Shown in pieces: positions 10,960-20,230 of a stretch of 64,000 nucleotides of DNA; position 1 is the first letter of the stretch; each line of letters opens with the position of its first letter. The stretch covers positions 45,429 through 109,428 of the forward strand of contig NZ_JADKYZ010000013.1 of NCBI RefSeq assembly GCF_015354245.1. The letters run 5' to 3'. The notes beneath the pieces are model-generated. The model saw only the letters and a program-made list of their open reading frames with translations, ran no database searches and was not told where the DNA came from. This stretch comes from Diaphorobacter caeni. Its GTDB lineage: Bacteria; Pseudomonadota; Gammaproteobacteria; Burkholderiales; Burkholderiaceae_C. The translations under genes and the position numbers were made by a program.

Positions 10960-11361
10960 TCACCCAGGCACCACAGCAGTGCACTCAATCTCCACCTTCG
11001 CCCGATCTTCAATGAGATCGGCCACCTCCACCGCCGTCATCGCAATGTCGAACGAGCCGATCACGTCCCGGTAAGCCTGCCCCACCTCCCGCCCTTCGGC
11101 CAGGTATTCCTTCTTGTTCTTCACATACCAGGTCATGCGCACGATGTGCTCCGGCTTGCCGCCGCCCGCCGCCAGCACGTCGACCACGTTCTGCAGCGCC
11201 TGCCGCACCTGCCCCGCAAAGTCGTCGGTGTGAAAGACGCTCTGCCCATCCCAGCCGATCATGCCGGCGATGAACACCATGCGGCCGCTCGCGGCGACGC
11301 CATTCGCATAGCCCTTGGGACGAGGCCAGCCAGAAGGGAGCAGTGCTTCTTTTGTAGTCAT
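10960..11361 (-). CDS. RidA (YjgF/YER057c/UK114) family protein of the 2-aminobenzoyl-CoA cluster
   Basis: A 133-residue Rid-family protein. The family's classic members hydrolyse reactive enamines and imines to ketones and ammonia. Family marks are GRMVFIAGMIGWD near the start, ALQNVVDVLAAGG in the middle and VEIECTAVVPG at the C-terminus. The key Arg of RidA proper (in R-x-C-V-x-V) is not seen in the same form; the last strand reads AKVEIECTAV, so this may be a divergent Rid subgroup. It is the last gene of the anthranilate-type cluster, whose ring product is an enamine, which makes an enamine-hydrolysing role attractive. The start could also be ATG 11373. Confidence 0.85.
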   Translation of the reverse strand: MTTKEALLPSGWPRPKGYANGVAASGRMVFIAGMIGWDGQSVFHTDDFAGQVRQALQNVVDVLAAGGGKPEHIVRMTWYVKNKKEYLAEGREVGQAYRDVIGSFDIAMTAVEVADLIEDRAKVEIECTAVVPG

Positions 11362-11392
11362 CTCTTCATCCATCCTTTCGATTCAAACCGAT

Positions 11393-11845
11393 TCACTTTT
11401 CATTCATCCAACGCTCCATCGCGGCGCGTATGTGCTCGGGCGCGGCGATGGCCTCATGGGTGTCCAGGCTCGTGAAGACCAGCACCTTGCGCGCCGACAC
11501 GCGCAGCACGCCATCTGCGCCGCGGCAGTCCATGTCCAGCGTGATCGAGCTCGATCCCATGCGGGCCACCGACAGGCCGAACTCGACCGTCTCGCCCATG
11601 CGCGTGATCGCGCGGAAATCGCACTCCAGATGCACGATGGGCAGACCCGTGCGTTGCCCGCACAGCATGTCGGCATACGAGACATCGAGCCCCTCGTTGA
11701 ACCAGTCCTCGACCAGTCCGTTGAACAGCACGAGGTACTGCGGGAAAAAGATGATCCCCGCCGGATCGCAGTGCGCGAAGCGGATCGGCACCGGCCGCGC
11801 AAAACGCCGCGCATCCCTTGATGTGGTGGTTTCGGCGCTGGTCAT
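11393..11845 (-). CDS. Acyl-CoA thioesterase, 4-hydroxybenzoyl-CoA thioesterase-like hotdog fold
   Basis: A 150-residue hotdog-fold protein. The motif HCDPAGIIFFPQY (about 25-37) has the catalytic Asp27 and is characteristic of the 4HBT class. A long central helix follows (LFNGLVEDWF). Such enzymes cleave aryl- or alkyl-CoA thioesters. In this cluster it could release CoA from a pathway intermediate or act as a safety valve that recovers CoA. Its ATG overlaps the ligase stop codon (ATGA at 11843-11847), showing coupled translation. Its precise substrate is not determined by the sequence. Confidence 0.85.
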   Translation of the reverse strand: MTSAETTTSRDARRFARPVPIRFAHCDPAGIIFFPQYLVLFNGLVEDWFNEGLDVSYADMLCGQRTGLPIVHLECDFRAITRMGETVEFGLSVARMGSSSITLDMDCRGADGVLRVSARKVLVFTSLDTHEAIAAPEHIRAAMERWMNEK

Positions 11846-13461
11846 CAGGCGTTGTGCAGCTTGAAGCGCTGCAGCTTTCCGGTCGCGGTGCGCGGCAGCG
11901 ATTTCACGAACTCGATGGCGCGCGGGTACTTGTACGGAGCCACGGTCTGCTTCACGAAGTCCTGCAGTTGTCGCACCATGGCCTCGTCACCCGCGCCGCC
12001 GTCCTTGAGCACCACGAACGCCTTGACGATCTGGCCGCGCTCCGCATCGGGTGCGCCGATCACCGCACATTCGGCCACCGAGGGATGCGCCATCAGCGCG
12101 TCCTCGACCTCCGGCGCGGCAATGTTGTAGCCCGCCGAGATGATCATGTCGTCGGTGCGCGCCTGATAGACGAAATAGCCGTTCGCGTCCATCACGTAGG
12201 CGTCGCCCGTCATGTTCCAGCCGCCCACCACGTACTTGCGCTGGCGTTCGTCATTGAGATAGCGGCAGCCCGTGGGCCCCTGCACCGCGAGCTTGCCGAC
12301 CGTGCCGACCGCGACCTCTTTGCCCTCGTCATCCACCACCCGCGCGCGGTAGCCCGGAACGGCCTTGCCGGTCGCGCCCGCATGGGCTTCGTCTTCGCGG
12401 TGCGAGATGAAGATGTGCAACATCTCGGTGGAACCGATGCCGTCGATGATCTCGATGCCCGTGCCGTCCTTCCACATCGCGCGCGTCGAGGCGTTCAGCG
12501 CCTCGCCCGCCGAGACGCACTTGCGCAGCGTGCTTTGGCGGATACGGTCGGCGAACGCGGACATCGTGCGGTACGACGTGGGCGCGGTGAACATCACCGT
12601 CGCGCCGAACTGCTCGATGCCTTCCACCAGCTGCTGCGCGCCCACCCTCTCGATCAGCGCCATCGACGCCCCCACCGACATCGGAAACAACACCTGTCCG
12701 CCGAGCCCGAACGTGAAGGCAATCGGCGGACTGCCGATGAACACGTCGTCCGCATTCGCGCGCAGCACATGTCGTGGCCAGCACGCGCAGACCGCCATCA
12801 CGTCGCGATGGAAATGCATGGTGGCCTTGGGCACGCCGGTGGTGCCCGAGGTGAAGCCGAACAGACAGGTGTCGGTCACGGCGGTGTCGACATTGTCGAA
12901 CGCGGGCGATGCGCCCGCCATCGCGGCCTCGAGCGATTGCGCATCCGACAGCGGCGCATTGAAGTAGCGAACGCTCCGCATGCTTGGCACTTTCCTGCAG
13001 GTCGCCTCAACCTCCTCACGCAAGCGCTCGTCACACAACGCGTGGCTGATCTTCGCGATCTCCGCGATGGCCGAAAGCTCCTTGGCGCGCAGCAGCGGCA
13101 TGGCGCTCACCACGATGCCGCCAGCCTTGACCACGCCGAACCAGCTCGCGACCATCATGGGATTGTTGGGGCCGAAGAGCAGCACGCGATTGCCGGGCAC
13201 GAGCCTCATGTCGCGCACCAGCACGCTGGCGATGCGGTTGGCCTGCTCCTGCAGTTGCGCATAGCTCCAGCGCACGCCGGGGGCCTGCAGCGCGAGCCGG
13301 TCGCCCCGGCCCTCGCGCACATGGCGGTCGAGCAGTTCGCTCGCGCAGTTCAGCCGTTCGGGAAACTGCAGCTCGGGCAGATCGAAAACGAACTCCGGCT
13401 GCAGCTCGGGCGGCGGCAGATGCCGGGCCGCGAAGGTATCCACGTGAGCGGTGTAGGACAT
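11845..13461 (-). CDS. abmG: Benzoate-CoA ligase family enzyme, probably 2-aminobenzoate-CoA ligase
   Basis: A 538-residue AMP-forming acyl/aryl-CoA synthetase that activates an aromatic acid with ATP and CoA. The P-loop TSGTTGVPKA is at 204-213, the DGIGSTEM motif is near 330, the hinge region contains YQARTDDMI and the catalytic Lys is in PRTATGKLQ near the C-terminus. The start at 13461 (MSYTAH) has GAGAGG nine bases before it. Its neighbours, above all the flavin monooxygenase/OYE fusion, point to 2-aminobenzoate as substrate, as with AbmG of Azoarcus evansii. Salicylate or benzoate cannot be excluded from the sequence alone. Confidence 0.85.
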   Translation of the reverse strand: MSYTAHVDTFAARHLPPPELQPEFVFDLPELQFPERLNCASELLDRHVREGRGDRLALQAPGVRWSYAQLQEQANRIASVLVRDMRLVPGNRVLLFGPNNPMMVASWFGVVKAGGIVVSAMPLLRAKELSAIAEIAKISHALCDERLREEVEATCRKVPSMRSVRYFNAPLSDAQSLEAAMAGASPAFDNVDTAVTDTCLFGFTSGTTGVPKATMHFHRDVMAVCACWPRHVLRANADDVFIGSPPIAFTFGLGGQVLFPMSVGASMALIERVGAQQLVEGIEQFGATVMFTAPTSYRTMSAFADRIRQSTLRKCVSAGEALNASTRAMWKDGTGIEIIDGIGSTEMLHIFISHREDEAHAGATGKAVPGYRARVVDDEGKEVAVGTVGKLAVQGPTGCRYLNDERQRKYVVGGWNMTGDAYVMDANGYFVYQARTDDMIISAGYNIAAPEVEDALMAHPSVAECAVIGAPDAERGQIVKAFVVLKDGGAGDEAMVRQLQDFVKQTVAPYKYPRAIEFVKSLPRTATGKLQRFKLHNA

Positions 13462-13509
13462 GAAAATCAACCTCTCGCAAACATTTGATGGACGACGTGG
13501 CTGACGCGG

Positions 13510-14685
13510 TCAGGCTGCGCGTGCGGCAACTTCCTTGAGCAGCTCGCGCGCGATGATGAGCTGCTGCACCTCGGTGGCGCCTTCGTAGATGCGCAGCGCA
13601 CGGATCTCGCGGTAAAGGCGCTCCACCGGCTGCTCGCTCACCACGCCCAGGCCGCCCCACAGCTGCACGGCCGCGTCGATCACCTGCTGCGCGTTCTCGG
13701 TCGCGACCATCTTGGCCATCGCCGCCTCGCGCGTGACGCTCTGTCCCTGATCGCGCTGCCATGCGGCGCGGTAGGTGAGCAGCGCGGCGCTATCGATCTG
13801 TGTGGCCATCTGCGCGAGCTTGGCCTGCGTGAGCTGAAAGTCCGCGAGCACGCCGCCGAACATGCTGCGGGTGGTGGCGCGCAGCAGCGCCTCATCAAGC
13901 GCACGCCGGGCGAAGCCCAGCGCAGCGGCGGCGACGGAGGTGCGGAACACGTCGAGCGTGCGCATCGCCACCTTGAAACCCTCGCCCGCAGCACCCACGC
14001 GCTGCGCGACCGGCACACGGCAGTCGCTGAACTTCAGGCGCGCAAGCGGATGCGGCGCGATCACGTCGATGCGCTCGGCGATCTCGAAACCCGGCGTGTC
14101 CGCATCGACGATCAGCGCCGTGATGCCGCGCGCACCCGGCGCTTCGCCGGTGCGCACGAAGACCACGTAGAAATCGGCGATGCCGCCGTTGGAAATCCAC
14201 GTCTTCTCACCGTTGATGACATAGTGATCGCCATCGATCCGCGCCTCACACGACATCGCCGCCACGTCCGATCCGGCATTCGGCTCGGAGAGCGCAAACG
14301 CCGCAATCGCCTCGCCCTTGGCGACACGCGAGAGGTAGCGCTGCTTCTGCGCTTCACTGCCCGCCAGCGAAATGGCGCCCGAGCCCAGCCCCTGCATCGC
14401 AAAGGCGAAATCGGCGAGGCCGCTGTGACGTGCCAGCGTCTCACGGATCAGGCAGATCGCACGGGTGTCGATCTGCTCGCCCGCGCCGCCGTATGCGCTT
14501 CCCGCAATCGCATGCTGGAGCCAGCCCGCCTTGCCCAACTGCACTACGAGCCGGCGGCATTCCGCATCCACATCGGGGCCGTGTTCATGCGCGATGTGCT
14601 GCCGGGCCCAGGCGTCGAGCTCGAGCGCAAGCGCCTCGTGCCGCGCGTCGAAGAACGGCCACTTCAGATAGCTTTGATCAGCCAT
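13510..14685 (-). CDS. Acyl-CoA dehydrogenase of the aryl-CoA degradation cluster
   Basis: A 391-residue FAD-dependent acyl-CoA dehydrogenase. Visible are the FAD-binding [11 protein letters not shown] stretch (about 130-140), the KTWISNG motif (about 161-167) and a C-terminal catalytic Glu in [11 protein letters not shown]. The length fits soluble tetrameric short/medium-chain members. In the pathway it would introduce a double bond into the alicyclic CoA ester left after ring reduction, or into its ring-opened product. It starts one base after the enoyl-CoA hydratase stop and lies 48 bases before the ligase start, so the genes are co-transcribed. Confidence 0.88.
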   Translation of the reverse strand: MADQSYLKWPFFDARHEALALELDAWARQHIAHEHGPDVDAECRRLVVQLGKAGWLQHAIAGSAYGGAGEQIDTRAICLIRETLARHSGLADFAFAMQGLGSGAISLAGSEAQKQRYLSRVAKGEAIAAFALSEPNAGSDVAAMSCEARIDGDHYVINGEKTWISNGGIADFYVVFVRTGEAPGARGITALIVDADTPGFEIAERIDVIAPHPLARLKFSDCRVPVAQRVGAAGEGFKVAMRTLDVFRTSVAAAALGFARRALDEALLRATTRSMFGGVLADFQLTQAKLAQMATQIDSAALLTYRAAWQRDQGQSVTREAAMAKMVATENAQQVIDAAVQLWGGLGVVSEQPVERLYREIRALRIYEGATEVQQLIIARELLKEVAARAA

Positions 14686-14686
14686 G

Positions 14687-15544
14687 TCAGTTCCCCTCGA
14701 ATTGCGGCTTCTGCTTGGCGACGAAGGCGTGGTAGGCGCGCGAGAAATCCTCGGTCAGCATACAGATCGCCTGCGCCTGCGCTTCGGCCTCGATGGCCTG
14801 CTCGAGGGTCATGGCCCATTCCTGGTGCAGCATGGTCTTGGTGATGCCGTTGGCGAAGGTCGGACCGGAGACAAGATCGGCGGCGAGCTTCTGCGCTTCG
14901 GCGAGCACCGCGTCAGGCTCGCAGAGGCGGTTGAAGAAGCCCCAGCGTTCACCCTCCTCGCCGCCCAGACTGCGGCCGGTGTAGAGCAGCTCGCTCGCGC
15001 GCCCCTGCCCGATGATGCGCGGCAGGATGGCGCAGGCGCCCATGTCGCAACCAGCCAACCCCACGCGATTGAACAGAAAGGCAGTCTTGCTTCGCGCGGT
15101 GCCGAGCCGCATGTCGGACGACATCGCCATGATCGCGCCCGCGCCCGCGCACACGCCGTCAATGGCCGCGATGATGGGCTGCGGACAGGCGCGCATGGTC
15201 TTCACCAGTTCGCCCGTCATGCGGGTGAACATCAGCAGCTCGGGCGCCTTGAGCTGCACCAGCGGGCCGATGATTTCATGCACATCGCCGCCCGAGCAGA
15301 AATTGCCGCCCGCACCGACCAGCACGATGGCCTTCACATCGGTCGCCCATTTGAGTTCCTGGAACAGGTCGCGCAGCTCCGCGTACGACTCGAACGTCAG
15401 CGGGTTCTTGCGCTCGGGTCGGTTCAGCGTGATGGTGCCGACGCCCTTGTCCACCTGCCATTGAAAGTGCTGGGCCACGTAGCCCGCCAACTCTTTGCGG
15501 TTGCCTGCAACCAGTGCCGGATCGATGGTGCTGCTGCTGTTCAT
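14687..15544 (-). CDS. Enoyl-CoA hydratase/isomerase family protein
   Basis: A 285-residue crotonase-fold protein. The oxyanion-hole stretch [13 protein letters not shown] lies near residues 93-105 and the second Gly-rich stretch [13 protein letters not shown] near 142-154. An N-terminal extension of about 30 residues precedes the core. It would hydrate or rearrange ring-derived CoA esters in beta-oxidation-like steps. The cleft residues include Asp and Cys rather than the paired Glu of classical hydratases, so another crotonase reaction (isomerisation or hydrolytic ring opening) is possible. It lies between the SDR gene (55 bases) and the acyl-CoA dehydrogenase gene (1 base). Confidence 0.85.
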   Translation of the reverse strand: MNSSSTIDPALVAGNRKELAGYVAQHFQWQVDKGVGTITLNRPERKNPLTFESYAELRDLFQELKWATDVKAIVLVGAGGNFCSGGDVHEIIGPLVQLKAPELLMFTRMTGELVKTMRACPQPIIAAIDGVCAGAGAIMAMSSDMRLGTARSKTAFLFNRVGLAGCDMGACAILPRIIGQGRASELLYTGRSLGGEEGERWGFFNRLCEPDAVLAEAQKLAADLVSGPTFANGITKTMLHQEWAMTLEQAIEAEAQAQAICMLTEDFSRAYHAFVAKQKPQFEGN

Positions 15545-15599
15545 TGCGTGTCTCGCTTTCTGATTTCTGCTTTTCTGAGGTCTTGCTGATGGGTTGCGC

Positions 15600-16388
15600 T
15601 CACATCACTTCGCCGCCGGCGACCGCGATGCTCTGTCCGGTGATCGCGCTCGCGCCCGCGCCGCAGAGCCACAGCACGGCGTCGGCCACCTCGGCGGGCT
15701 GCACGAGGCGCCCCTGCGGGTTGCCCTTGACGAACTCGGCCATGGCCTGTTCTTCGGTGCGGCCGGTCTTCTGCACCACGCGCTCGATGCTCTCGCGCAC
15801 GATCTCGGTTTCGGTGTAGCCGGGGCAGACGGCGTTGACCGTGATGCCCTTGTGGGCCAGCTCCAGCGCGAGGGAGCGCGTGAGCCCGATCACGCCATGC
15901 TTGGCCGCGCAGTAGCCCGAGACATAGCCGTAGCCCTTGAGCCCCGCCGTGCTCGCGACGTTCACGATGCGCCCCGCGCCCCGCGCCGTCATGCCCGCAA
16001 GCACCTGCTGGATGCACAGCATGGTGCCGGTGAGGTTCACCGCGAGCATGTGGCTCCAGGTGGCGAGATCCATCTTCATGAACGGCACGCTCGCGGCCTG
16101 ACCGGCGTTGTTGACGAGGATGTTGATGTCGCCGAACGTGCCGACGGCCTGCGCGAACGCGGCCTGCACCTGAGCGGCATCGGCCACGTCGGCCTGCACC
16201 GCCTGACATTGCTGCGCATGGGCCTCGACCAGCGTCTGCAGGGGCGCGCTGCGGCGGCCCAGCACCGTGACCCTGGCTCCGCGCGCGAGCAGCTGCCGCG
16301 CGATCGCCTCGCCGATGCCCTGCCCGGCGCCGGTTACAAGGGCATGCTGTCCGGCCATGGAGGCGGGAGTGCTTGCGCCGCTCGTCAT
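15600..16388 (-). CDS. SDR-family oxidoreductase, probable 3-hydroxyacyl-CoA dehydrogenase
   Basis: A 262-residue short-chain dehydrogenase. The nucleotide-binding motif is GAGQGIG (20-26), the structural NNAG is at 93-96, the catalytic Ser is near 146 and YxxxK is Y159-K163 in YCAAKHG. It probably oxidises a hydroxyacyl-CoA formed by the hydratase. The frame is open far upstream, but ATG 16388 is chosen because it overlaps the stop of the monooxygenase gene as ATGA, and because the Rossmann motif follows directly. This second gene of the operon is thus translated in step with the first. Confidence 0.88.
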   Translation of the reverse strand: MTSGASTPASMAGQHALVTGAGQGIGEAIARQLLARGARVTVLGRRSAPLQTLVEAHAQQCQAVQADVADAAQVQAAFAQAVGTFGDINILVNNAGQAASVPFMKMDLATWSHMLAVNLTGTMLCIQQVLAGMTARGAGRIVNVASTAGLKGYGYVSGYCAAKHGVIGLTRSLALELAHKGITVNAVCPGYTETEIVRESIERVVQKTGRTEEQAMAEFVKGNPQGRLVQPAEVADAVLWLCGAGASAITGQSIAVAGGEVM

Positions 16389-18751
16389 GCCAGCCCCGCC
16401 GATGCATGGGCTGCGGCCGCAGCGACTGCCACCTGCTGCTGCATCTTCTCGCGCTCGAAGTTCGCCTCCATCTGACGCTTGCCCTGGTAGTACTGCTTGG
16501 GCCAGGCGATCTGCGTGTAGCCGATCTTCGCGGCCTCGGTCAGCGTCCATGCGGGATTGGCCAGATGCGGGCGCGCCACCGCGCACAGATCGGCGCGGCC
16601 TGCGGCGATGATGCTGTTGGCGTGGTCGGCCTCGCTGATCGCACCGACGGCCATGGTCGCGATGCATGCCTCCTGGCGGATGCGGTCGGCGAACGGCGTC
16701 TGGAACATGCGGCCGAACGTGGGCTTTTCCTGCTTGCTGACCTGGCCCGACGAGCAGTCGATCAGATCCGCACCCGCCGCCTTGAAGGCCTTGGCGATCT
16801 CCACCGCGTCCTCGGGCGTGATGCCGCCCGGCACCCAGTCGTGCGCCGAAATGCGCACCGACATGGGCCGGTCTTCGGGCCACACGGCGCGGATCGCCTT
16901 GAAGATTTCGACGGGGTAGCGCAGCCGGTTTTCGAGGCTGCCGCCGTATTCATCCGTGCGGTGATTGGTGAGCGGCGAGATGAAGCTCGACAGCAGGTAG
17001 CCGTGCGCGCAGTGCAGTTCCAGCCAATCCGCACCGATCTCGGCGGCCATGCGCGCGCCATCGACGAATTGCTGCTTCACGCGGTCCATGTCCTCGCGCG
17101 TCATCGCCTTCGAGATCTGGCTCACGCCATCGAGATACTGCTGCGCGGAGGCCGACATGATGGGCCAGTTGCCATCAGGCAGCGGCAGGTCCGTGCCGTC
17201 CCAAGCGAGGCGCGTGGACGCCTTGGCGCCCGCGTGGCCGATCTGCATCGCAAACTTCGCGTCGCTGTTCGCATGGATCCAGTCGGCGATGCGCTTCCAA
17301 CCCTGCTTCTGCGCGTCGGAATAGACACCCGGACAGCCGGGCGTGATGCGCCCCTCGGGACTCACGCAGGCCATCTCGGCGAACACCAGCCCCGCGCCGC
17401 CCATCGCACGCGCGCCGAGGTGCACGAGATGGAAGTCGCCGGGCACGCCATCGACGGCCGAGTACTGCGCCATCGGCGAGACGACGATGCGGTTCTTGAG
17501 CGCGAGATCACGCACCTTCCATGGCAAGAACATCGGCGGCGGAGTGACTCCGCCGACCTCCGCCGTCACGCCGTTTTTCTTCGCCAGCCATTGCTCGTAG
17601 CCGCCCAGCCAGTTCGCATCGCGCAGGCGCAGGTTCTCGTGGCTGATGCGCTGGCTGCGCGTGAGCATGGAGTACATGAACTGCTCGGGTTCCAGCTGAT
17701 CGCAGTAGCGCTTTCCGCAGACCTCGAACCACTCCATCGCGTTCCACGCCGCGTTCTGGATGCGCAGCGTCTCCACGCGACGCGCCTCCTGGTAAGCGGC
17801 CAGCACGTCGGGAATGTGCTCACGCGTGTCGCCCAGCCGCTTGAACTGGCGCGTGAGCTCAATCGCGTCCTCGATGGCGAGCTTGGTGCCCGAGCCGATG
17901 GCGAAATGCGCCGTGTGCACCGCATCGCCCATCAGCACCACATGGCTGCCCTTGGCGTTTTGGAGCCACCACTGATCGCAGACCACGCGCTGGAAGTTGA
18001 TCCACGCGGAGCCGCGCAGATGGCGCGCGTTGGTCATGAGCTTTGCGCCCTGCAGGTTGCCCGCGAACAGCTTTTCGCAGAACGCGATGGACTGTTCCTG
18101 ATCCGCGCCTTCCAGGCCGCTGGCCTTCCAGGTCTCTTCCGTGGTCTCGACGATGAAGGTCGATGTCTGGTCGTCGAACTTGTAGATGTGCGCCTGGAAC
18201 CAGCCATGCTCGGTGCGCACGAAGTCGAACGTGAAGGCCTCGTAGACCTTGTGCGTGCCCAGCCAGATGTAGCGGTTGGGGCGCGTGACAATGTCGGGCT
18301 TGAAGACGCTCTCGTACCGGCTGCGGATGCGCGAGTTCACGCCGTCGCTCGCGATGATGAGGTCCGCATCGGGATAGTCCTCGTCGCTTTGCGCATCGGT
18401 GTTGAAGACCAGCTTCACGCCAAGCTGCTCGCAGCGCGCCTGCAGGATGTTGAGCAGATGCTTGCGGCCGATGCCCACGAAGCCATGCCCGCCCGAGCGG
18501 ATCGTGCGGCCCTTGAACAGCAGCTCGATGTCGTCCCAGTGGTTGAACGCCTGTTCGATCTCGGCGGCGGTCACCGGGTCCCATTCCCGCATGTTGTCCA
18601 TGGTCGCGTCGGAGAACACCACGCCCCATCCGAAGGTGTCGTAGGGCTTGTTGCGCTCCACCACCGTGATGTCGTGACTTGGGTCGAGCTGCTTCATCAG
18701 CAGCGCGAAATACAAACCTGCGGGCCCCCCACCGATGCATACGATCTTCAT
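16385..18751 (-). CDS. abmA: 2-aminobenzoyl-CoA monooxygenase/reductase-like fusion (flavin monooxygenase + Old Yellow Enzyme)
   Basis: A 788-residue two-domain flavoenzyme. Residues 1-400 form an aromatic-ring hydroxylase with FAD motif GGGPAG (7-12), the DG-type [11 protein letters not shown] motif (about 164-174) and [14 protein letters not shown] near 295. Residues from about 425 form an Old Yellow Enzyme barrel: NRIVVSPM for FMN binding, the QIGHAGAK stretch and the [11 protein letters not shown] segment. This domain order is that of 2-aminobenzoyl-CoA monooxygenase/reductase of Azoarcus evansii, which hydroxylates and then reduces the CoA-bound ring. Databases also call such fusions salicylyl-CoA 5-hydroxylase/oxidoreductase. 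It is the first gene of the operon, divergent from the MarR regulator. Confidence 0.9.
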   Translation of the reverse strand: MKIVCIGGGPAGLYFALLMKQLDPSHDITVVERNKPYDTFGWGVVFSDATMDNMREWDPVTAAEIEQAFNHWDDIELLFKGRTIRSGGHGFVGIGRKHLLNILQARCEQLGVKLVFNTDAQSDEDYPDADLIIASDGVNSRIRSRYESVFKPDIVTRPNRYIWLGTHKVYEAFTFDFVRTEHGWFQAHIYKFDDQTSTFIVETTEETWKASGLEGADQEQSIAFCEKLFAGNLQGAKLMTNARHLRGSAWINFQRVVCDQWWLQNAKGSHVVLMGDAVHTAHFAIGSGTKLAIEDAIELTRQFKRLGDTREHIPDVLAAYQEARRVETLRIQNAAWNAMEWFEVCGKRYCDQLEPEQFMYSMLTRSQRISHENLRLRDANWLGGYEQWLAKKNGVTAEVGGVTPPPMFLPWKVRDLALKNRIVVSPMAQYSAVDGVPGDFHLVHLGARAMGGAGLVFAEMACVSPEGRITPGCPGVYSDAQKQGWKRIADWIHANSDAKFAMQIGHAGAKASTRLAWDGTDLPLPDGNWPIMSASAQQYLDGVSQISKAMTREDMDRVKQQFVDGARMAAEIGADWLELHCAHGYLLSSFISPLTNHRTDEYGGSLENRLRYPVEIFKAIRAVWPEDRPMSVRISAHDWVPGGITPEDAVEIAKAFKAAGADLIDCSSGQVSKQEKPTFGRMFQTPFADRIRQEACIATMAVGAISEADHANSIIAAGRADLCAVARPHLANPAWTLTEAAKIGYTQIAWPKQYYQGKRQMEANFEREKMQQQVAVAAAAAHASAGLA

Positions 18752-18779
18752 GCTTGGCTTCCGATTCGTGAAATTGCTT

Positions 18780-18826
18780 TAGAACTAAATTATTTACTCC
18801 TCAACGATGAGCTAAGATAGAACTAA
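18780..18826. promoter_or_regulatory. Paired TAGAACTAA sites between abmA and the MarR gene
   Basis: The 125-base divergent intergenic region is AT-rich and carries the nonamer TAGAACTAA twice in the same orientation, at 18780-18788 and 18818-18826 (38 bases from start to start). Each is the core of an imperfect palindrome with TTAG/CTAA-type arms. MarR regulators usually bind such AT-rich palindromes in their own divergent promoters. They are therefore good operator candidates for the 18877 regulator, perhaps released by an aryl-CoA ligand. Confidence 0.5.
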
Positions 18827-18876
18827 CCCTTAATCCAGCCCTTCGTTACACGCGCTTTCCAGCCCTGCCCAGTCAC

Positions 18877-19398
18877 ATGAAGCCCCGCGCCACCGACTCC
18901 ACGCACTACGCCAGCGACCGCCCCGGCCGCGAGGCAGGCCTGTCGCACGACGACCATCAGGCCGTGCGGCTGTGGCTGCGGCTACTGACCTGCAGCACGC
19001 AGATCGAGCAGACCATCCGCAGCCATCTGCAGGCGCAGTTCGGCACCACGCTCTCGCGCTTTGACTACATGGCGCAGCTCAGCCGCTTTCCCGAGGGGCT
19101 GCGCATGAAGACGCTGTCGGAATATCTGATGGTCACCGGCGGCAACGTGACCGGCCTGACCGACCAGCTCGTGGCCGAGGGCTGGGTGGAACGCGTGGTC
19201 GACGAGGGCGACCGGCGATCGATGTTCGTGCGCCTCACGGCCAGCGGACAACAGCAGTTCGACCGCATGGCGACCGAGCACGAGCGCTGGCTCGAGCAGC
19301 TGTTCGCACCGCTCGGCGGAACGCATGCCAAGGCGCTTTACGACCAGCTCGGCGAACTGCGGCGAGTGCTGGATCAGCCGAGCGAGACGCGCGATTGA
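18877..19398 (+). CDS. MarR-family transcriptional regulator
   Basis: A 173-residue winged-helix regulator. The fold is visible as a dimerising first helix (AVRLWLRLLTCSTQIEQ), the HTH around residues 78-104 (KTLSEYLMVTGGNVTGLTDQL) in short form LSEYL...TGLTDQLV, and the wing DEGDRRSMFVRLT (about 111-123). The DxRS/R wing motif is the family hallmark. It is divergent from the aryl-CoA degradation operon and so is likely its repressor, responding to the substrate or its CoA ester. Its own start ATG 18877 has no strong ribosome site. Confidence 0.88.
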   Translation: MKPRATDSTHYASDRPGREAGLSHDDHQAVRLWLRLLTCSTQIEQTIRSHLQAQFGTTLSRFDYMAQLSRFPEGLRMKTLSEYLMVTGGNVTGLTDQLVAEGWVERVVDEGDRRSMFVRLTASGQQQFDRMATEHERWLEQLFAPLGGTHAKALYDQLGELRRVLDQPSETRD

Positions 19399-19605
19399 GC
19401 GCAGTTGAGAGCATTCGCCTCAACCCGTCACAAAAATCCACGTCCAGCCCTTGCACATTGGCACCTACCGCTACACAATGCGTAGCACATCCGCGCTGGC
19501 CCCGGCGTTATTTGAAGATTGATGACATTTTCTGTCACCAAAGCGCTGCGCCGAACCGGCGCCCCACTGTCGCTACGTCATCTTCAAAGTCCGGAGGAAT
19601 CCGCC

Positions 19606-19998
19606 ATGGACCTGCAGTACCAGCTCAAAGCGGGCAGCTATTTTCTGTACGACCTCAGCGAAACGCCCAGCCAGGTCACCGGCGAGCGCCGCTACAAGCT
19701 GCAGACCGACACGGTCGCGGTGGCGTTCAACCGCCAGACCGGCGAAATCCACGAGCACGGCGCGCCCACGCGCATCCAGTCATGGGCGGCCCATACGCGC
19801 CGCCGTCTGCGCGCCGCAGGCGAATGGGACAAGGCCAACGACCTCGTGGTGGTGAGCGGCCCCTGGCCCGTCGACGAGCTCAACAAGTGCCTCTGGAGCC
19901 GCATCTACTGCCGGCGCATCTTCCAGCGCCTTGGCAGCCTGCCGCACGGCAAGTTCGCGCGCGGCTTTCATGACGAGACGATGCGCAAGGCGGCCTGA
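19606..19998 (+). CDS. Conserved-looking hypothetical protein
   Basis: A 130-residue soluble protein of unknown function. It contains strands such as DTVAVAFNRQTGEIHEHG, a basic middle ([12 protein letters not shown]) and PWPVDELNKCLW. Two Cys at about 90 and 97 and many Arg/Lys give it a basic, compact character. The start at 19606 is firm: GGAGG lies eight bases before the ATG, although the frame is open further upstream. No partner gene is evident; it stands alone after the MarR gene. Confidence 0.7.
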   Translation: MDLQYQLKAGSYFLYDLSETPSQVTGERRYKLQTDTVAVAFNRQTGEIHEHGAPTRIQSWAAHTRRRLRAAGEWDKANDLVVVSGPWPVDELNKCLWSRIYCRRIFQRLGSLPHGKFARGFHDETMRKAA

Positions 19999-20083
19999 GC
20001 CACTCCACACCCTCCTTGCTTTCTCCGGTGCTCATGCAGGAGCGGGCCTGCGAAGTCCACGAGGCTTTTGAACAAACTCCACA

Positions 20084-20217
20084 ACGGCGCAATGGGCCAT
20101 AGCGTGAGGCGTCGCCGACGCAGATCAGTACTTCAGTACGGCAAGGAGGCGCAACGAAGCGATATGGCCCATTTCGCCGCCTCCAAACGATTGACCAATC
20201 GCCGCCGAAGGCGGCGC
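20084..20217. repeat. Cluster of inverted repeats between convergent genes
   Basis: A long imperfect palindrome with arms 20086-20104 and 20160-20178 pairs at 17 of 19 positions around the core AATGGGCCATA. Between the arms are smaller hairpins GCGTC-gcc-GACGC (about 20109-20121) and GTACT-tc-AGTAC (about 20128-20139). After them come CGATTG-ac-CAATCG (20188-20201) and GCCGCC-gaa-GGCGGC (20201-20215). It fills the gap between the hypothetical gene ending at 19998 and the stress protein ending at 20231. It may serve as a two-way terminator or be a decayed repetitive element. Confidence 0.65.
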
Positions 20218-20230
20218 CGAGATCAAGAGT

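Noticed and set aside
10960..18751. Cluster as benzoyl-CoA (box) pathway
   Set aside because: The BoxA/BoxB epoxidase and BoxC are absent; the flavin monooxygenase/OYE fusion fits 2-aminobenzoyl-CoA (or salicylyl-CoA) instead.
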